A stretch of DNA of 22,891 bases, taken from the NCBI GenBank assembly GCA_965655465.1, contig CBFHGY010000029.1, positions 1 through 22,891 of the forward strand. Reading direction: 5' to 3'. Of this stretch, positions 7,844 through 16,454 are shown one piece after another. The notes beneath the pieces are model-generated. The model searched no databases and had not been told where the DNA came from. It worked only from the letters and a program-made list of their open reading frames with translations. The translations under genes and the position numbers were made by a program. Within the stretch, counting starts at the first letter, position 1, and each line of letters opens with the position of its first letter. Source of the DNA: VMCP01 sp965655465 (GTDB taxonomy: Bacteria > Bacteroidota > Bacteroidia > NS11-12g > UBA955).

Positions 7844-8710
7844 ATGCACATTAACCTCGATCAATGGGGAGCCATTGGACTCAGTTCCGGACTTTCGGTA
7901 GCGATATTTTTAATTTTTAAATGGGTGGCATCGCGCAATGTATTGCTTCCAGCTGTTATCGTTTGGAACTATATAACGTGTGTTTGGGTGGGTACTTTAC
8001 TCTTGTGGGAATCCCCGGTTTTTAGTGCCGAAGCCCTTAAACAAAAGGGCTTTTTGCCCATCGTTTCATTGGGTGTTTTATTCATGATTACCTTCTTATT
8101 AATGGGTCGGTCAACGGCAAAATCTGGTGCAGCCATGAGCGCTGTTGCCTCAAAAATGAGTGTTGTAATTCCCATACTTATTGCCGTTTTGTGGTTTGCA
8201 GAACAGATGGCCTTCAGCGGTTTTATCGGAATTGTCTTAGCTTTATTGGCCGTTTTTTTTATTACCTACCAGCCTAATGCAGAACATAAATTAGATCAAT
8301 CGCTCATTTGGGTTTTCTTGGGAAGCGGCATCGTAGATTCTGGAATGAATGCTGTTAAAAAGGCCAATTATGTGCATTGGAGCAATTTGCAATTCGCGGT
8401 TTTAACTTTTAGCGGTGCAGCCGTTTGTGGTGTGGTATTTATGCTTATAAGTAAGCAGGTTAGATCCTTATGGAACTTAAATACATTTCTATGGGGAAGC
8501 TTTTTAGGAGTAGTGAACTTGTTTTCAATTTTTGCAATTTATTATGGATTAGATGTCTTTCAAGCTAAATCAGCGGTGTTTTTTACCCTAAATAATATCA
8601 GTGTAGTTGTTTTAACGTTTTTATTGGGACTGTTTATGAGAGAGCAGTTTACGAAAACAGGACTCGCAGGCTTGGTTTTAGCGGTTTTAGCTATATTTTT
8701 GTTAAGTTGA
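7844..8710 (+). CDS. DMT-superfamily (EamA-like) transporter
   Basis: A 288-aa integral membrane protein with about ten hydrophobic helices in two similar halves, ending LAIFLLS at the last helix. This is the layout of drug/metabolite transporters of the EamA type. The SGAAMSAVASKMSVVIPIL stretch near residues 91-109 fits the helix 3-4 region of the family. The substrate cannot be told from the sequence. Its stop TGA overlaps the TTG start of the next gene, so the two are translationally coupled. A one-mismatch -7 box (TATTTCCG, 7790-7797) lies 46 bases upstream. Confidence 0.85.
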   Translation: MHINLDQWGAIGLSSGLSVAIFLIFKWVASRNVLLPAVIVWNYITCVWVGTLLLWESPVFSAEALKQKGFLPIVSLGVLFMITFLLMGRSTAKSGAAMSAVASKMSVVIPILIAVLWFAEQMAFSGFIGIVLALLAVFFITYQPNAEHKLDQSLIWVFLGSGIVDSGMNAVKKANYVHWSNLQFAVLTFSGAAVCGVVFMLISKQVRSLWNLNTFLWGSFLGVVNLFSIFAIYYGLDVFQAKSAVFFTLNNISVVVLTFLLGLFMREQFTKTGLAGLVLAVLAIFLLS

Positions 8711-9318
8711 GTTCCCTTTTTTCTGATACCTACAACGAAATTGAAAATCCTGCTGAAACTTCATTGCGGGAAAAAGGTTCTAAATTTTTGGCCTATAGTT
8801 TTAAGGTACATGCTGAATCAGAGATAAAACCTATTTTAACGTCATTAAAATCTAAATACCCCGATGCAACCCATCATTGTTATGCGTATGTATTAGGTCA
8901 GGGACAAGAAGCACAGCGGGCAAACGACGATGGGGAGCCAGCCAATAGTGCGGGAAGACCTATTTTAAGAGCCATTCTGGCGGCGGATTTAACTCATGTT
9001 TTAGTCGTCGTTGTTCGGTATTTTGGAGGAACCTTACTGGGTATTCCGGGTTTGATTTCTGCCTATGGTGATGCGGCTAAAGGGGTTTTATTGCTTTCGG
9101 GGAAATCGCAAAAAATTCAAGAAGACTTTTTTGAAATTTTCGCAAATTTTGAACACGAGCAGTTGATCCATCAGCTATTAAAGCCTTTTGAACATCGGAT
9201 TTTAAAGCGGGAATATATTGAAAATATCCACTATAGCGTAGGTATCCGAAGAAATCAAACTATGCAGTTTCTGTCAAAGGCGGAAGAGGCATATCTGCTT
9301 CAAATTCAATCTTCTTAG
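8707..9318 (+). CDS. YigZ/IMPACT family protein, TTG start
   Basis: A 203-aa protein of the UPF0029/IMPACT family. Residues about 17-125 form the N-terminal domain, with REKGSKFLAY near 21-30, RANDDGEPANSAGRPIL near 71-87 and VVVRYFGGTLLGIPGL near 101-116, all family hallmarks. The rest is the smaller C-terminal ferredoxin-like domain. The eukaryotic relative IMPACT modulates translation control; the bacterial role is unsettled. No ATG lies near the expected N-terminus. TTG at 8707, overlapping the upstream stop as TTGA, gives the expected length. Its last 59 bp overlap the 3' end of trmB on the other strand. Confidence 0.9.
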   Translation: MSSLFSDTYNEIENPAETSLREKGSKFLAYSFKVHAESEIKPILTSLKSKYPDATHHCYAYVLGQGQEAQRANDDGEPANSAGRPILRAILAADLTHVLVVVVRYFGGTLLGIPGLISAYGDAAKGVLLLSGKSQKIQEDFFEIFANFEHEQLIHQLLKPFEHRILKREYIENIHYSVGIRRNQTMQFLSKAEEAYLLQIQSS

Positions 9319-9976
9319 ATTCATCGCTTTTTTGACTGCCCAAAATCATGCGAACATATTTGATTTTTTTACCGGCTTTGAGCCAAATATGCTCGTAAAA
9401 GGTTTGAATATTCAGGAAATCGGGAAGGGGATTTAATGCATATACATCATCGATATTGGCTTCTACGTTCAATTTATCGATTACCGCTTGTTCAAGGGCA
9501 GTTTGGTAGAATAAATCGCTATCCGTTTTGATATTGAGCTTGGCATTTGGATGCATTATTTCCCGGTAAATATTCAAAAATTTACCGCTGCACAACCGTT
9601 TATTGCGTTTATGTGGTTGAGGGTCAGGGAATGTGATCCAAGCTTCATGTACTTCACCAGGTGCAAAATACTGGCAGGCATTGTCGATTTGGATCCGCAA
9701 GAACCGCACATTCTCGATGTTTCCTTCAATCGCCGTTTTAGCTCCACGCCACAAACGGTTTCCCTTAATGTCTACGCCTATGTAGTTTATATGGGGATTT
9801 AATTGAGCCAGTCCCAAACTATATTCTCCTTTGCCGCAGGCAAATTCAACAACTATGGGATTGTCGTTTCCGAAAATTTCATTCCAACGACCTTTGGTTT
9901 CGTGATTGTAATCGTATGTGTTTTCGAATGTATCGAATTCTGCGAATTTGGCCAATTTGTTTTTTGGTGAACCCAT
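9260..9976 (-). CDS. trmB: tRNA (guanine-N7-)-methyltransferase TrmB
   Basis: A 238-aa SAM-dependent enzyme that methylates G46 in the tRNA variable loop. The SAM-binding motif is VVEFACGKGEYSLGLA (about 42-57), followed by YIGVDIKGNRLWRGAK. The catalytic/tRNA loop reads WITFPDPQPHKRNKR (about 113-127), matching the family FPDPWPKKRH pattern with Gln for Trp. A NIKTDSDLFY motif follows near 148-157. The frame stays open six codons further, but the ATG at 9976 gives MGSPKNKLAKFAEF, the usual start in Bacteroidota. The gene converges with and overlaps the YigZ gene, and diverges from aat across only 16 bp. Confidence 0.93.
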   Translation of the reverse strand: MGSPKNKLAKFAEFDTFENTYDYNHETKGRWNEIFGNDNPIVVEFACGKGEYSLGLAQLNPHINYIGVDIKGNRLWRGAKTAIEGNIENVRFLRIQIDNACQYFAPGEVHEAWITFPDPQPHKRNKRLCSGKFLNIYREIMHPNAKLNIKTDSDLFYQTALEQAVIDKLNVEANIDDVYALNPLPDFLNIQTFYEHIWLKAGKKIKYVRMILGSQKSDESKKIEFEADMPLPPLTETA

Positions 9977-9992
9977 TTCAACACAAAAAAAC

Positions 9993-10598
9993 ATGTTTTT
10001 TTGCAGTTCACCTACATTTGCAGCCGTGTTATTGTCGCCACAACTTTTGCTTCAAGCGTATACTTCGGGTTCTTTCCCCATGGCAGACCCCGAAGAAGAC
10101 GGCCAAATATATTGGCACACGCCCAAATATCGGGGAATAATTCCTTTGGATGAGCGTTTTCATGTTTCGAAAAATTTGCGTCGCTTGTATCGAAAAAACG
10201 AATTCTCCGTATATATCAATCGCAATTTTGAACAGGTAATTCGAAATTGTCAACAATTACGCGCTGAGGATACTTGGATCTCGGAAGAAATTCTTGAGGC
10301 GTATATCGGATTGCACCAAAAAGGCTTTGCACATAGTTTCGAAGCTTATCAAAATGGAGAATTGGTGGGTGGATTATATGGTGTGGCCATCGGTAAAGCC
10401 TTTTTTGGTGAGAGCATGTTCCATTTGGTTCGCGATGCAAGTAAAATTTGTTTGATTTATTTGGTGGAATTTCTTCGGGAACAAGAATTTAAATTGCTGG
10501 ATACCCAATATTTGAATCCGCATATTGCCCAATTTGGGGCCTATGAAATTCCTCATGAACGCTTTATAGAGCTCCTAAATGAGGCACTCATGGATTGA
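9993..10598 (+). CDS. aat: Leucyl/phenylalanyl-tRNA--protein transferase Aat
   Basis: A 201-aa enzyme that transfers Leu or Phe from tRNA to proteins with N-terminal Arg or Lys, marking them for ClpAP-type degradation. Family motifs in order: LLQAYTSGSFPMAD (19-32), IYWHTPKYRGIIPLD (39-53), FEQVIRNC, DTWISEEILEAY, GFAHSFEAY, LVGGLYGVAIGKAFFGESMF (124-143), DASK, and LLDTQYLNPHIAQFGA. It is the short form, without the GLLAVGGDLS segment found at the N-terminus of E. coli-type Aat. The ATG at 9993 is preferred; an upstream in-frame ATG at 9918 would lie inside trmB. No promoter box is visible in the gap. Confidence 0.93.
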   Translation: MFFCSSPTFAAVLLSPQLLLQAYTSGSFPMADPEEDGQIYWHTPKYRGIIPLDERFHVSKNLRRLYRKNEFSVYINRNFEQVIRNCQQLRAEDTWISEEILEAYIGLHQKGFAHSFEAYQNGELVGGLYGVAIGKAFFGESMFHLVRDASKICLIYLVEFLREQEFKLLDTQYLNPHIAQFGAYEIPHERFIELLNEALMD

Positions 10599-10625
10599 GT
10601 ATATGGGTGCCGTTTTTTATATTCG
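10595..10625 (+). promoter_or_regulatory. Probable promoter of the cyclase-family gene
   Basis: TTG at 10595-10597 (inside the aat stop region), a 20-base spacer, then TATATTCG at 10618-10625. This is a complete Bacteroidota-type promoter layout (-33 TTG, N19-21, TAnnTTTG) with a C in the seventh position of the -7 box, as also seen upstream of ftsK. It lies 27 bases before the GTG start chosen for the next gene. Confidence 0.55.
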
Positions 10626-10652
10626 GGCTTTTTGCTGAAATTTGAGGGTATT

Positions 10653-11408
10653 GTGAAAGTCCAAATTCTACTCGAAAAGGGTCGCTATCAAGCGGATCTG
10701 CAACATCCCATTTCCCTTGCCTTGGGTTTCGGTCCAAATGCCGAAAATCCGAATGCTTTTCACATCAATCCAGCTCAATTTGAACCCATTCGAGTCGGGG
10801 ATTTCGTGGGAGCCGTGTCTGAGGGTGGGAGTGCAAATTGTGAAGTTGTTACCTACTGTGCACATGGCAATGGTACGCATACCGAGTGTGTGGGTCATTT
10901 GAGTAAAGAACGCATTCACGTGGTAGAAGTGTGTTCGCAACCTAATCTTATTGCCCAATTGGTTTCAGTGCCTTTGTTTAAGGATGCAACCGGGCGGCCA
11001 TGTATTACGGCCCATTCTTTCTTGGGAATCCATTTTGAAACAGTTGCCTCCCTGATAGTTCGAACCCTTCCGAACGAAACAAGCAAGAAATCTCGAATTT
11101 GGTCGGGTAATGAACCGCCATATTTCAGTATAGAAGCCATGCAGTTATTGGTAGATGCAGGGTTTACACATTTGCTAACCGATTTGCCTTCGGTAGATCC
11201 AGAAGAAGATGCTGGAGCATTGGCTGCACATCGTATTTGGTGGCAATACCCTCAAAATACGCGTTTGCATGCAAGTATAACAGAAATGATTTACGTTCCT
11301 AATGATGTTGTAGATGGATTGTTCTATCTGCAATTAGTGCTGCCCAAAATCCATTCAGACGCAGTTCCTTCGCAACCTTTAATATATACGCTTTCTCCCG
11401 ATGAATGA
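10653..11408 (+). CDS. Cyclase-family metal-dependent hydrolase (kynurenine formamidase-like), GTG start
   Basis: A 251-aa protein of the cyclase/kynurenine formamidase superfamily. The metal motif is HGNGTHTECVGH (H71, H76, H82), with E78 where KynB-type enzymes have Asp. A second acidic cluster, TDLPSVDPEEDAG, lies in the C-terminal half, followed by AAHRIWW, and the end is a family-typical MIYVPNDVVDGLFYLQL. Related flavobacterial proteins begin MKxxI, so GTG at 10653 (VKVQILLEKGRY) fits better than TTG at 10632. The true substrate is unknown; no tryptophan-catabolism genes are nearby. It overlaps the following glycosyltransferase by 8 bp, so the two are probably co-expressed. Confidence 0.82.
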   Translation: MKVQILLEKGRYQADLQHPISLALGFGPNAENPNAFHINPAQFEPIRVGDFVGAVSEGGSANCEVVTYCAHGNGTHTECVGHLSKERIHVVEVCSQPNLIAQLVSVPLFKDATGRPCITAHSFLGIHFETVASLIVRTLPNETSKKSRIWSGNEPPYFSIEAMQLLVDAGFTHLLTDLPSVDPEEDAGALAAHRIWWQYPQNTRLHASITEMIYVPNDVVDGLFYLQLVLPKIHSDAVPSQPLIYTLSPDE

Positions 11409-12456
11409 GAAAATACTCTATGCAGCAAATATGCTCGCATCGAGGCTCTGGCGTTCTCAAGTTTCCCCCGAAAAGATACGGGAAATAGCCGTTGTAAAAT
11501 GGGATGAAATTGGAGACATGACCGCTGCGTTGCATGTTTTTGACTTATTAAAAACCTATGCACCATCGGCACGAATTACTGTTTTATGTAAACCCTTTGT
11601 GGGAAGTTTGATCCTCGAAGATCCTGCAATTTATAAAGTAATTCACAACCTGAACGAACTTCCTAAAAAAGTAGATGTATGGATAGAACTTAGAGGAACT
11701 TGGCGAAGTTTTTGGATGTCGCTATTTCGAACTAAATACGTACGTTTAGACCGGGGCAGCGTGCGATTTCAGCAAAGAGGCAAACAGGCGCACGAACGAA
11801 TTACCAATTTCAGAATTATCGAACCTTTAGTGGGCTCTGTGAATTGGTCCTTAAAACCCATGAATTTGGCGCGTTCAAATAAAGAAGAAGCGGGTTTTTT
11901 ACTGCAGAACATTTTGGGAATACCGGTTTTGGATTGGAAGGATGAATCTGTCTTCACAGACAAATTACCCTTTATCGTTGTGCACCCAGGCGGTCGCAGC
12001 GCCTTACGCAGGTGGCCTACAGCGCGATTTGCCCAAGTAATACGCAGTGTATATGCCGAGAAGGGCTGGCAAGCATTGGTCTTGGGAACTACCTCCGAGC
12101 AGGACCTGGTAGAGGCTATCGTGAAGGATGCTGGAGGTGCAGCAAAAGCATGGATTTCGGAATCCTCATTAAGTACGCTTGCCGCAATAATGTCGCGCGC
12201 GCAACTTTTTTTAGGGAATGAGAGCGGACCTTTGCAAATTGCAGATGCAATGGGTTTGCCAAGTGTGTCGATCTTTGGACCCGGCGTTCCTGATGTGTTT
12301 TATCCGCAAACCCCAGGTTCAGAAATATTTCATCATATTTTGGAGTGTAATCCTTGTGACCAATTAACTTGTGTGCGACCCGAAAATCCTTGTGTGAATT
12401 TGGTACAAATCCAAGAGGTTATTGGGGCTGTTTTAAATCTTGCCGCTACGCGCTAG
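11401..12456 (+). CDS. Glycosyltransferase family 9 (heptosyltransferase-like)
   Basis: A 351-aa two-domain GT-B glycosyltransferase. The N-terminal domain opens with IAVVKWDEIGDM (29-40), the family pattern IRxxxIGD with Lys-Trp. The C-terminal domain has FIVVHPGGRSALRRWP (191-206), FLGNESGPLQIADAMGLPSVSIFGP (270-294) and a Cys-rich CNPCDQLTC...PC stretch near 316-331, all typical of heptosyltransferase-like GT9 enzymes. It probably adds a sugar to lipopolysaccharide or another envelope glycan on the cytoplasmic side. The donor and acceptor cannot be deduced. It overlaps the cyclase-family gene by 8 bp. Confidence 0.9.
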   Translation: MNEKILYAANMLASRLWRSQVSPEKIREIAVVKWDEIGDMTAALHVFDLLKTYAPSARITVLCKPFVGSLILEDPAIYKVIHNLNELPKKVDVWIELRGTWRSFWMSLFRTKYVRLDRGSVRFQQRGKQAHERITNFRIIEPLVGSVNWSLKPMNLARSNKEEAGFLLQNILGIPVLDWKDESVFTDKLPFIVVHPGGRSALRRWPTARFAQVIRSVYAEKGWQALVLGTTSEQDLVEAIVKDAGGAAKAWISESSLSTLAAIMSRAQLFLGNESGPLQIADAMGLPSVSIFGPGVPDVFYPQTPGSEIFHHILECNPCDQLTCVRPENPCVNLVQIQEVIGAVLNLAATR

Positions 12457-12750
12457 TGGAATTGTTTTCAGTTTTTAAGGCTCCTGATTTTTACACATGG
12501 GGCATTTACAGGTTTCGATTTTTACAAAAAATGACGGTAGAATTAGTTGGAATTTTTGTAAAATTATGGACGGCGCGAATTGAGAAATTGTAAATAATTC
12601 AAAAAAAAGGTGTCCAATTTTTGTTATAGAGCCTCTTTCTGATTGACTGCTTATTGTAAATTGAGTACTTAATTGGGTGTGTTTACTAAAGTTTTGGGAC
12701 ATTCATTTAGATTTCCGTATTCGTGGTATGATTTTTGTTAAATTTGATAC
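12457..12750. other. Gene-free stretch between the GT9 gene and rnz
   Basis: 294 bp, AT-rich, with several T-runs and stop codons in all useful frames. I see no convincing coding region, tRNA or strong hairpin terminator. The only supported element is the rnz -7 box at its right end. The minus-strand frame at 12475-12702 has no family features and is probably chance. Confidence 0.6.
12739..12746 (+). promoter_or_regulatory. Probable -7 box for rnz
   Basis: TAAATTTG, a full match to TAnnTTTG, ends 4 bases before the rnz ATG, implying a leaderless message. No -33 TTG at standard spacing was found, so this rests on the -7 box alone. Confidence 0.5.
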
Positions 12751-13701
12751 ATGCAAAAACCCTTCGACATAACGGTCCTCGGGACTTCATCGGCTACGCC
12801 GACAAAGGATAGAAATCCGAGTGCGCAGTATGTCCGTTTGGATAAGCATGTATTTTTGTTCGATTGCGGAGAGGCTACCCAAAACCAATTGCTTCGCAGT
12901 GGTTTGAAATTACAAAAGATTCGTTACGTACTCATTACCCATTTACACGGGGATCATTATTTTGGTCTTCCGGGATTGATTACCTCAATGTCATTGTTCA
13001 ATCGCTCCGAGCCGCTTACTTTAATCGGTCCTGCGCCTTTATGGGAATTCCTTCAGAACATCATTAAAGAAGGAGGGGGGGAATTGTCGTATTCCATTGA
13101 TTTTATTGCCACAAATCCTAATGAAGTAGAAACTGTATTAGAAGTGCCTGATTTTAGCATTACATCCATACCCTTGCGTCATCGTGTGCCGTGTACGGGT
13201 TTCGTACTGCGGGAGAAAGGACCTTTACGTAAAATCAATGTGGATGCTTGTATCGAGCAGGGTGTGCCCATTTCTCAATATGAATCATTGAAAACGGGAA
13301 TTGATTTTTACAGCGATTCAGGCAGACAGGTTCCCAATGAGCTACTGACGTTTCCAGCTCCAAGTTTAAGAAGCTTCGCTTATATCACAGATACCATTTA
13401 CGATCCTGCAGTTATTCCGCACATTCAAGGTGTAAATTTATTATACCATGAGAGTACCTTTTTACACGATCGCCTGGAGCGTGCCGTTCAGACTTTTCAT
13501 TCTACCGCGAAACAAGCGGGTATGATTGCGCGAGAGGCGGGAGTGGTGACATTGATGCTAGGTCATTACAGCGCGAGATACGAAGATTTAGAACCCTTGC
13601 TCGAGGAAGCCAAAAGGGAACACCAGAATACCTTATTGGGTAAGGAAGGATTGAAATTGAGCCTCCAAGGGGTATTAAATGTCGCGGCAAGCTTGAATTA
13701 G
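12751..13701 (+). CDS. rnz: Ribonuclease Z
   Basis: A 316-aa metallo-beta-lactamase-fold endonuclease that trims tRNA 3' ends. The zinc motif is THLHGDH (H64, H66, D68, H69). Other family motifs: GTSSATPTKDRNPSAQ at 11-26, FDCGEATQNQ near 37-46, the exosite-side RHRVPCTGF, YITDT, LYHESTF, FHSTAKQA and LGHYSARY near the C-terminus (the last His residues complete the zinc site). The length is normal for the short bacterial form. The ATG at 12751 gives the usual N-terminus, just after a -7 box. Confidence 0.96.
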   Translation: MQKPFDITVLGTSSATPTKDRNPSAQYVRLDKHVFLFDCGEATQNQLLRSGLKLQKIRYVLITHLHGDHYFGLPGLITSMSLFNRSEPLTLIGPAPLWEFLQNIIKEGGGELSYSIDFIATNPNEVETVLEVPDFSITSIPLRHRVPCTGFVLREKGPLRKINVDACIEQGVPISQYESLKTGIDFYSDSGRQVPNELLTFPAPSLRSFAYITDTIYDPAVIPHIQGVNLLYHESTFLHDRLERAVQTFHSTAKQAGMIAREAGVVTLMLGHYSARYEDLEPLLEEAKREHQNTLLGKEGLKLSLQGVLNVAASLN

Positions 13702-13737
13702 GTCTTCGTGGATACAATTCCACACACCCTTAAAACT

Positions 13738-13751
13738 GTGCATAAATGCAC
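13738..13751. repeat. Perfect 6-bp inverted repeat upstream of ftsK
   Basis: GTGCAT, two bases, ATGCAC: a perfect dyad 23 bases upstream of the ftsK -7 box, about where a -33 or operator contact would be. A second, weaker inverted repeat (GTGGA / TCCAC, 13708-13723) lies just after the rnz stop and may be a weak terminator stem without a T-run. Whether either is functional is unknown. Confidence 0.4.
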
Positions 13752-13774
13752 GATTTTCGGCCTAATTTCCGTTT

Positions 13775-13782
13775 TATATTCG
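13775..13782 (+). promoter_or_regulatory. Probable -7 box for ftsK
   Basis: TATATTCG, identical to the box of the cyclase-family gene, 12 bases before the ftsK ATG at 13795. No clear TTG at the -33 spacing. Confidence 0.5.
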
Positions 13783-13794
13783 TAGGATAGCACT

Positions 13795-16371
13795 ATGGCG
13801 GCACCAAAAGCAGGCAATAAAACGAAAAAAAACACCCTTGGCGATTTTTTAAAGGATAAACCGGGCGATAAAAACGATCGGATTTCCGGCAAGGATCTGT
13901 TGCATGCAGCATCATTTAAAAACGAAAATACCCGCCGTGTCCTTGGGTTTTTATTACTCACATTCTCGGTGGTGAGTTTTATTAGCTTTACTTCATTCTT
14001 CTTTTCTTGGAAATACGATCAAAGTTTTCTTGGTGATGCCCACTGGGAAGAATATGTAGATGATATCGGAGAGGTTAAAAATGCAATGGGTTATTTGGGG
14101 GCACGTTGGGCCTATACCATGGTGCACAATGGTTTTGGCTTAGCCGCTTTCGCCTTAATCCCTTATATGGTGTTTTTAGGCATGTATTGGTTGTTGAATT
14201 ACCGCCCTTTTTCCCTGCTTCGGATTTTGTTACATACCCTAATCTTTACCGCTTGGTTTTCGTTGTTTTTGGGATTTGTTTTTCAAAAATGGGCGCCATT
14301 ATTGGGCGGGTCCTTTGGATATTTCAGTATTCAACAGCTGCAAACAAGTATTGGATTTGTGGGCGCATTGTTGTTTATGTCCATTTTTGCCTTCGCATAT
14401 TATTGGATTTTAGGAAATTCAAATCCATTTGAAGCGCTGCAACAAAAGGCCGCAAACTTGCAAAAAGAACAGCTTCGAAAAGAAGAAGAGATTCAAGAAT
14501 TTGAAAGCGACGATTTGGGAAGTCCCTTTCGTGAATCTGATTTTGAACCCCAAATTTTTGAAGATGAGGCTAGAGAGGATACTCCAATAACCGTAAATTT
14601 TACGACGGAAGATTCCCAGTTAAATTCAGAGGATACTTTTGAAGAAGAGGATCCCATCGATGATATTTCCCAAGAACCCGAATCTATCGTGTTAAAACGC
14701 CGGGAAGATCCTGAATCCGATTTTAAGGAAGTGCCAGCAACTCCGAAAATTGAAATACAGGGCGGTTTAACCATTGAAGATACTACTGCCATCGAAGAAG
14801 AGAGCGTCGAAGAAAATTTGGCGGCAAAGCAAATTGAAGAAGCTTATGGGGGCATAAATACCGAATACGACCCACGTGCAGATTTAAGTAATTATCGGTT
14901 CCCGAGTTTGGATTTACTCACCGATTACGGCAATCAAAAACAAGACATCGATCAAGCTGAGATCAATAAAAGTTCCGATCTGATTAAAAATACCTTGCTC
15001 GATTATAAAATCGGAATTTCAAAAATTTCAGCTTCAGTAGGTCCTACCGTTACCCTCTATGAAATCATTCCGGCCGCTGGGGTAAAGATTTCTAAGATAA
15101 AGAATCTGGAAGACGATATCGCCTTGAGTTTAGCTGCATTAGGAATTCGAATCATTGCACCTATTCCAGGTCGTGGTACCATTGGTATTGAAGTTCCGAA
15201 CCGCAATCCGGTTATGGTGCCTATGCGCAGTATTCTGGCCAGTAAAAAGTTTCAAGAATGTGAATACCAGCTTCCCGTTGCATTGGGAAAAACGATTTCC
15301 AATGAAATATTTATTGCCGATTTAGCTAAAATGCCGCACTTATTGATGGCAGGGGCTACGGGTCAAGGTAAGTCGGTGGGATTAAATGCCATCTTGGTAT
15401 CGCTGCTCTATAAAAAGCATCCCGCCTATGTGAAGTTTGTTCTAGTCGATCCTAAAAAGGTAGAATTGACTCTATTTAATAAAATTGAGAGGCATTTCTT
15501 AGCCAAATTGCCCGGTGATGCAGATGCCATTATTACCGAGAATCAGAAAGTGGTGCATACACTCAATTCTTTATGTGAGGAAATGGATAACCGCTATAAG
15601 TTGCTGCAGGAAGCCATGGTTAGAAACATCATTGAATATAATAAGAAGTTTTTAGACCGTAAACTCAATCCCGAAAACGGACATCGCTTTTTACCCTATA
15701 TCGTAGTGGTTATTGATGAGGTTGCCGATTTGATGATGACTGCAGGTAAGGAAATTGAGGTTCCCATAGCCCGTTTAGCACAATTAGCACGTGCCATTGG
15801 GATTCACCTAATTTTGGCAACACAAAGGCCTTCCGTGAACGTAATTACGGGTATGATTAAGGCGAACTTTCCAGCGCGAATTGCCTTTCGGGTAACCTCG
15901 AAAATCGATTCTCGTACCATTCTTGATGGCAATGGTGCCGATCAATTAATTGGAAAGGGTGATATGCTCTACAATGGTGGCAATGAAATGGTGCGACTGC
16001 AATGTCCCTTTGTGGATACTCCCGAGGTAGAGAAAATTTGTGACTTCATTGGAGAACAACGTGCGTATCCAACAGCGTATCTTTTGCCTGAGGTTAAGGA
16101 CAATGAAAAAGGCAGTGGCGGCGGAGGTGATTTTGATTCCGACGAGAGAGACAGTCTTTTTGAGGATGCAGCCCGCATTATTGTGCAGAATCAAGTGGGA
16201 AGTACCAGTATGATTCAACGCAAGCTTAAAATAGGTTATAACCGTGCGGGTCGTTTGATGGATCAACTGGAAGACGCCGGTGTAGTAGGTCCTAATTTAG
16301 GTAGTAAAGCCAGACAAGTTTTGTTGCCAGACGAAATGGCTTTGGAAGACTTTTTGTCCAATCTATTTTAA
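13795..16371 (+). CDS. ftsK: DNA translocase FtsK/SpoIIIE
   Basis: An 858-aa septal DNA pump that segregates chromosome termini at division. Four N-terminal membrane helices lie near 50-71, 113-134, 141-163 and 185-206. A strongly acidic, Glu/Asp-rich linker follows (about 215-345). The motor then has an alpha domain and a RecA-like domain with Walker A GATGQGKS (520-527) and Walker B VVVIDEVADL (D641, E642). A glycine/acid spacer precedes the C-terminal winged-helix gamma domain (GSTSMIQRKLKIGYNRAGRLMDQLE) that reads KOPS-type sequences. The whole architecture is intact and of normal length for the phylum. lolA follows on the same strand after 83 bp with its own -7 box. Confidence 0.97.
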   Translation: MAAPKAGNKTKKNTLGDFLKDKPGDKNDRISGKDLLHAASFKNENTRRVLGFLLLTFSVVSFISFTSFFFSWKYDQSFLGDAHWEEYVDDIGEVKNAMGYLGARWAYTMVHNGFGLAAFALIPYMVFLGMYWLLNYRPFSLLRILLHTLIFTAWFSLFLGFVFQKWAPLLGGSFGYFSIQQLQTSIGFVGALLFMSIFAFAYYWILGNSNPFEALQQKAANLQKEQLRKEEEIQEFESDDLGSPFRESDFEPQIFEDEAREDTPITVNFTTEDSQLNSEDTFEEEDPIDDISQEPESIVLKRREDPESDFKEVPATPKIEIQGGLTIEDTTAIEEESVEENLAAKQIEEAYGGINTEYDPRADLSNYRFPSLDLLTDYGNQKQDIDQAEINKSSDLIKNTLLDYKIGISKISASVGPTVTLYEIIPAAGVKISKIKNLEDDIALSLAALGIRIIAPIPGRGTIGIEVPNRNPVMVPMRSILASKKFQECEYQLPVALGKTISNEIFIADLAKMPHLLMAGATGQGKSVGLNAILVSLLYKKHPAYVKFVLVDPKKVELTLFNKIERHFLAKLPGDADAIITENQKVVHTLNSLCEEMDNRYKLLQEAMVRNIIEYNKKFLDRKLNPENGHRFLPYIVVVIDEVADLMMTAGKEIEVPIARLAQLARAIGIHLILATQRPSVNVITGMIKANFPARIAFRVTSKIDSRTILDGNGADQLIGKGDMLYNGGNEMVRLQCPFVDTPEVEKICDFIGEQRAYPTAYLLPEVKDNEKGSGGGGDFDSDERDSLFEDAARIIVQNQVGSTSMIQRKLKIGYNRAGRLMDQLEDAGVVGPNLGSKARQVLLPDEMALEDFLSNLF

Positions 16372-16410
16372 AACTCATCCGTTTTTAGTGGTATTTTGGT
16401 ATATTTTGGA

Positions 16411-16418
16411 TATTTTCG
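16411..16418 (+). promoter_or_regulatory. Probable -7 box for the lolA-like gene
   Basis: TATTTTCG, 36 bases before the lolA ATG, with the same C variant seen for sucD and the Omp28-like gene. The longer leader would leave room for regulation, but no hairpin is obvious. Confidence 0.4.
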
Positions 16419-16454
16419 AGAATCATTAAGGAAATTATAATCAGGGGAAATCGG

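Noticed and set aside
9918..9992. Upstream aat start at 9918
   Set aside because: It lies within trmB on the other strand and the added peptide lacks the GLLAVGGDLS region expected of long Aat forms.
10632..10652. TTG start at 10632 for the cyclase-family gene
   Set aside because: The GTG at 10653 fits the family N-terminus and leaves a short leader after the promoter; the TTG start remains possible.
12475..12702. Minus-strand 75-codon frame in the GT9-rnz gap
   Set aside because: No motif, low-complexity composition from T-runs, and no promoter box; judged chance. I also looked for a STAS-domain gene in this gap and found none.
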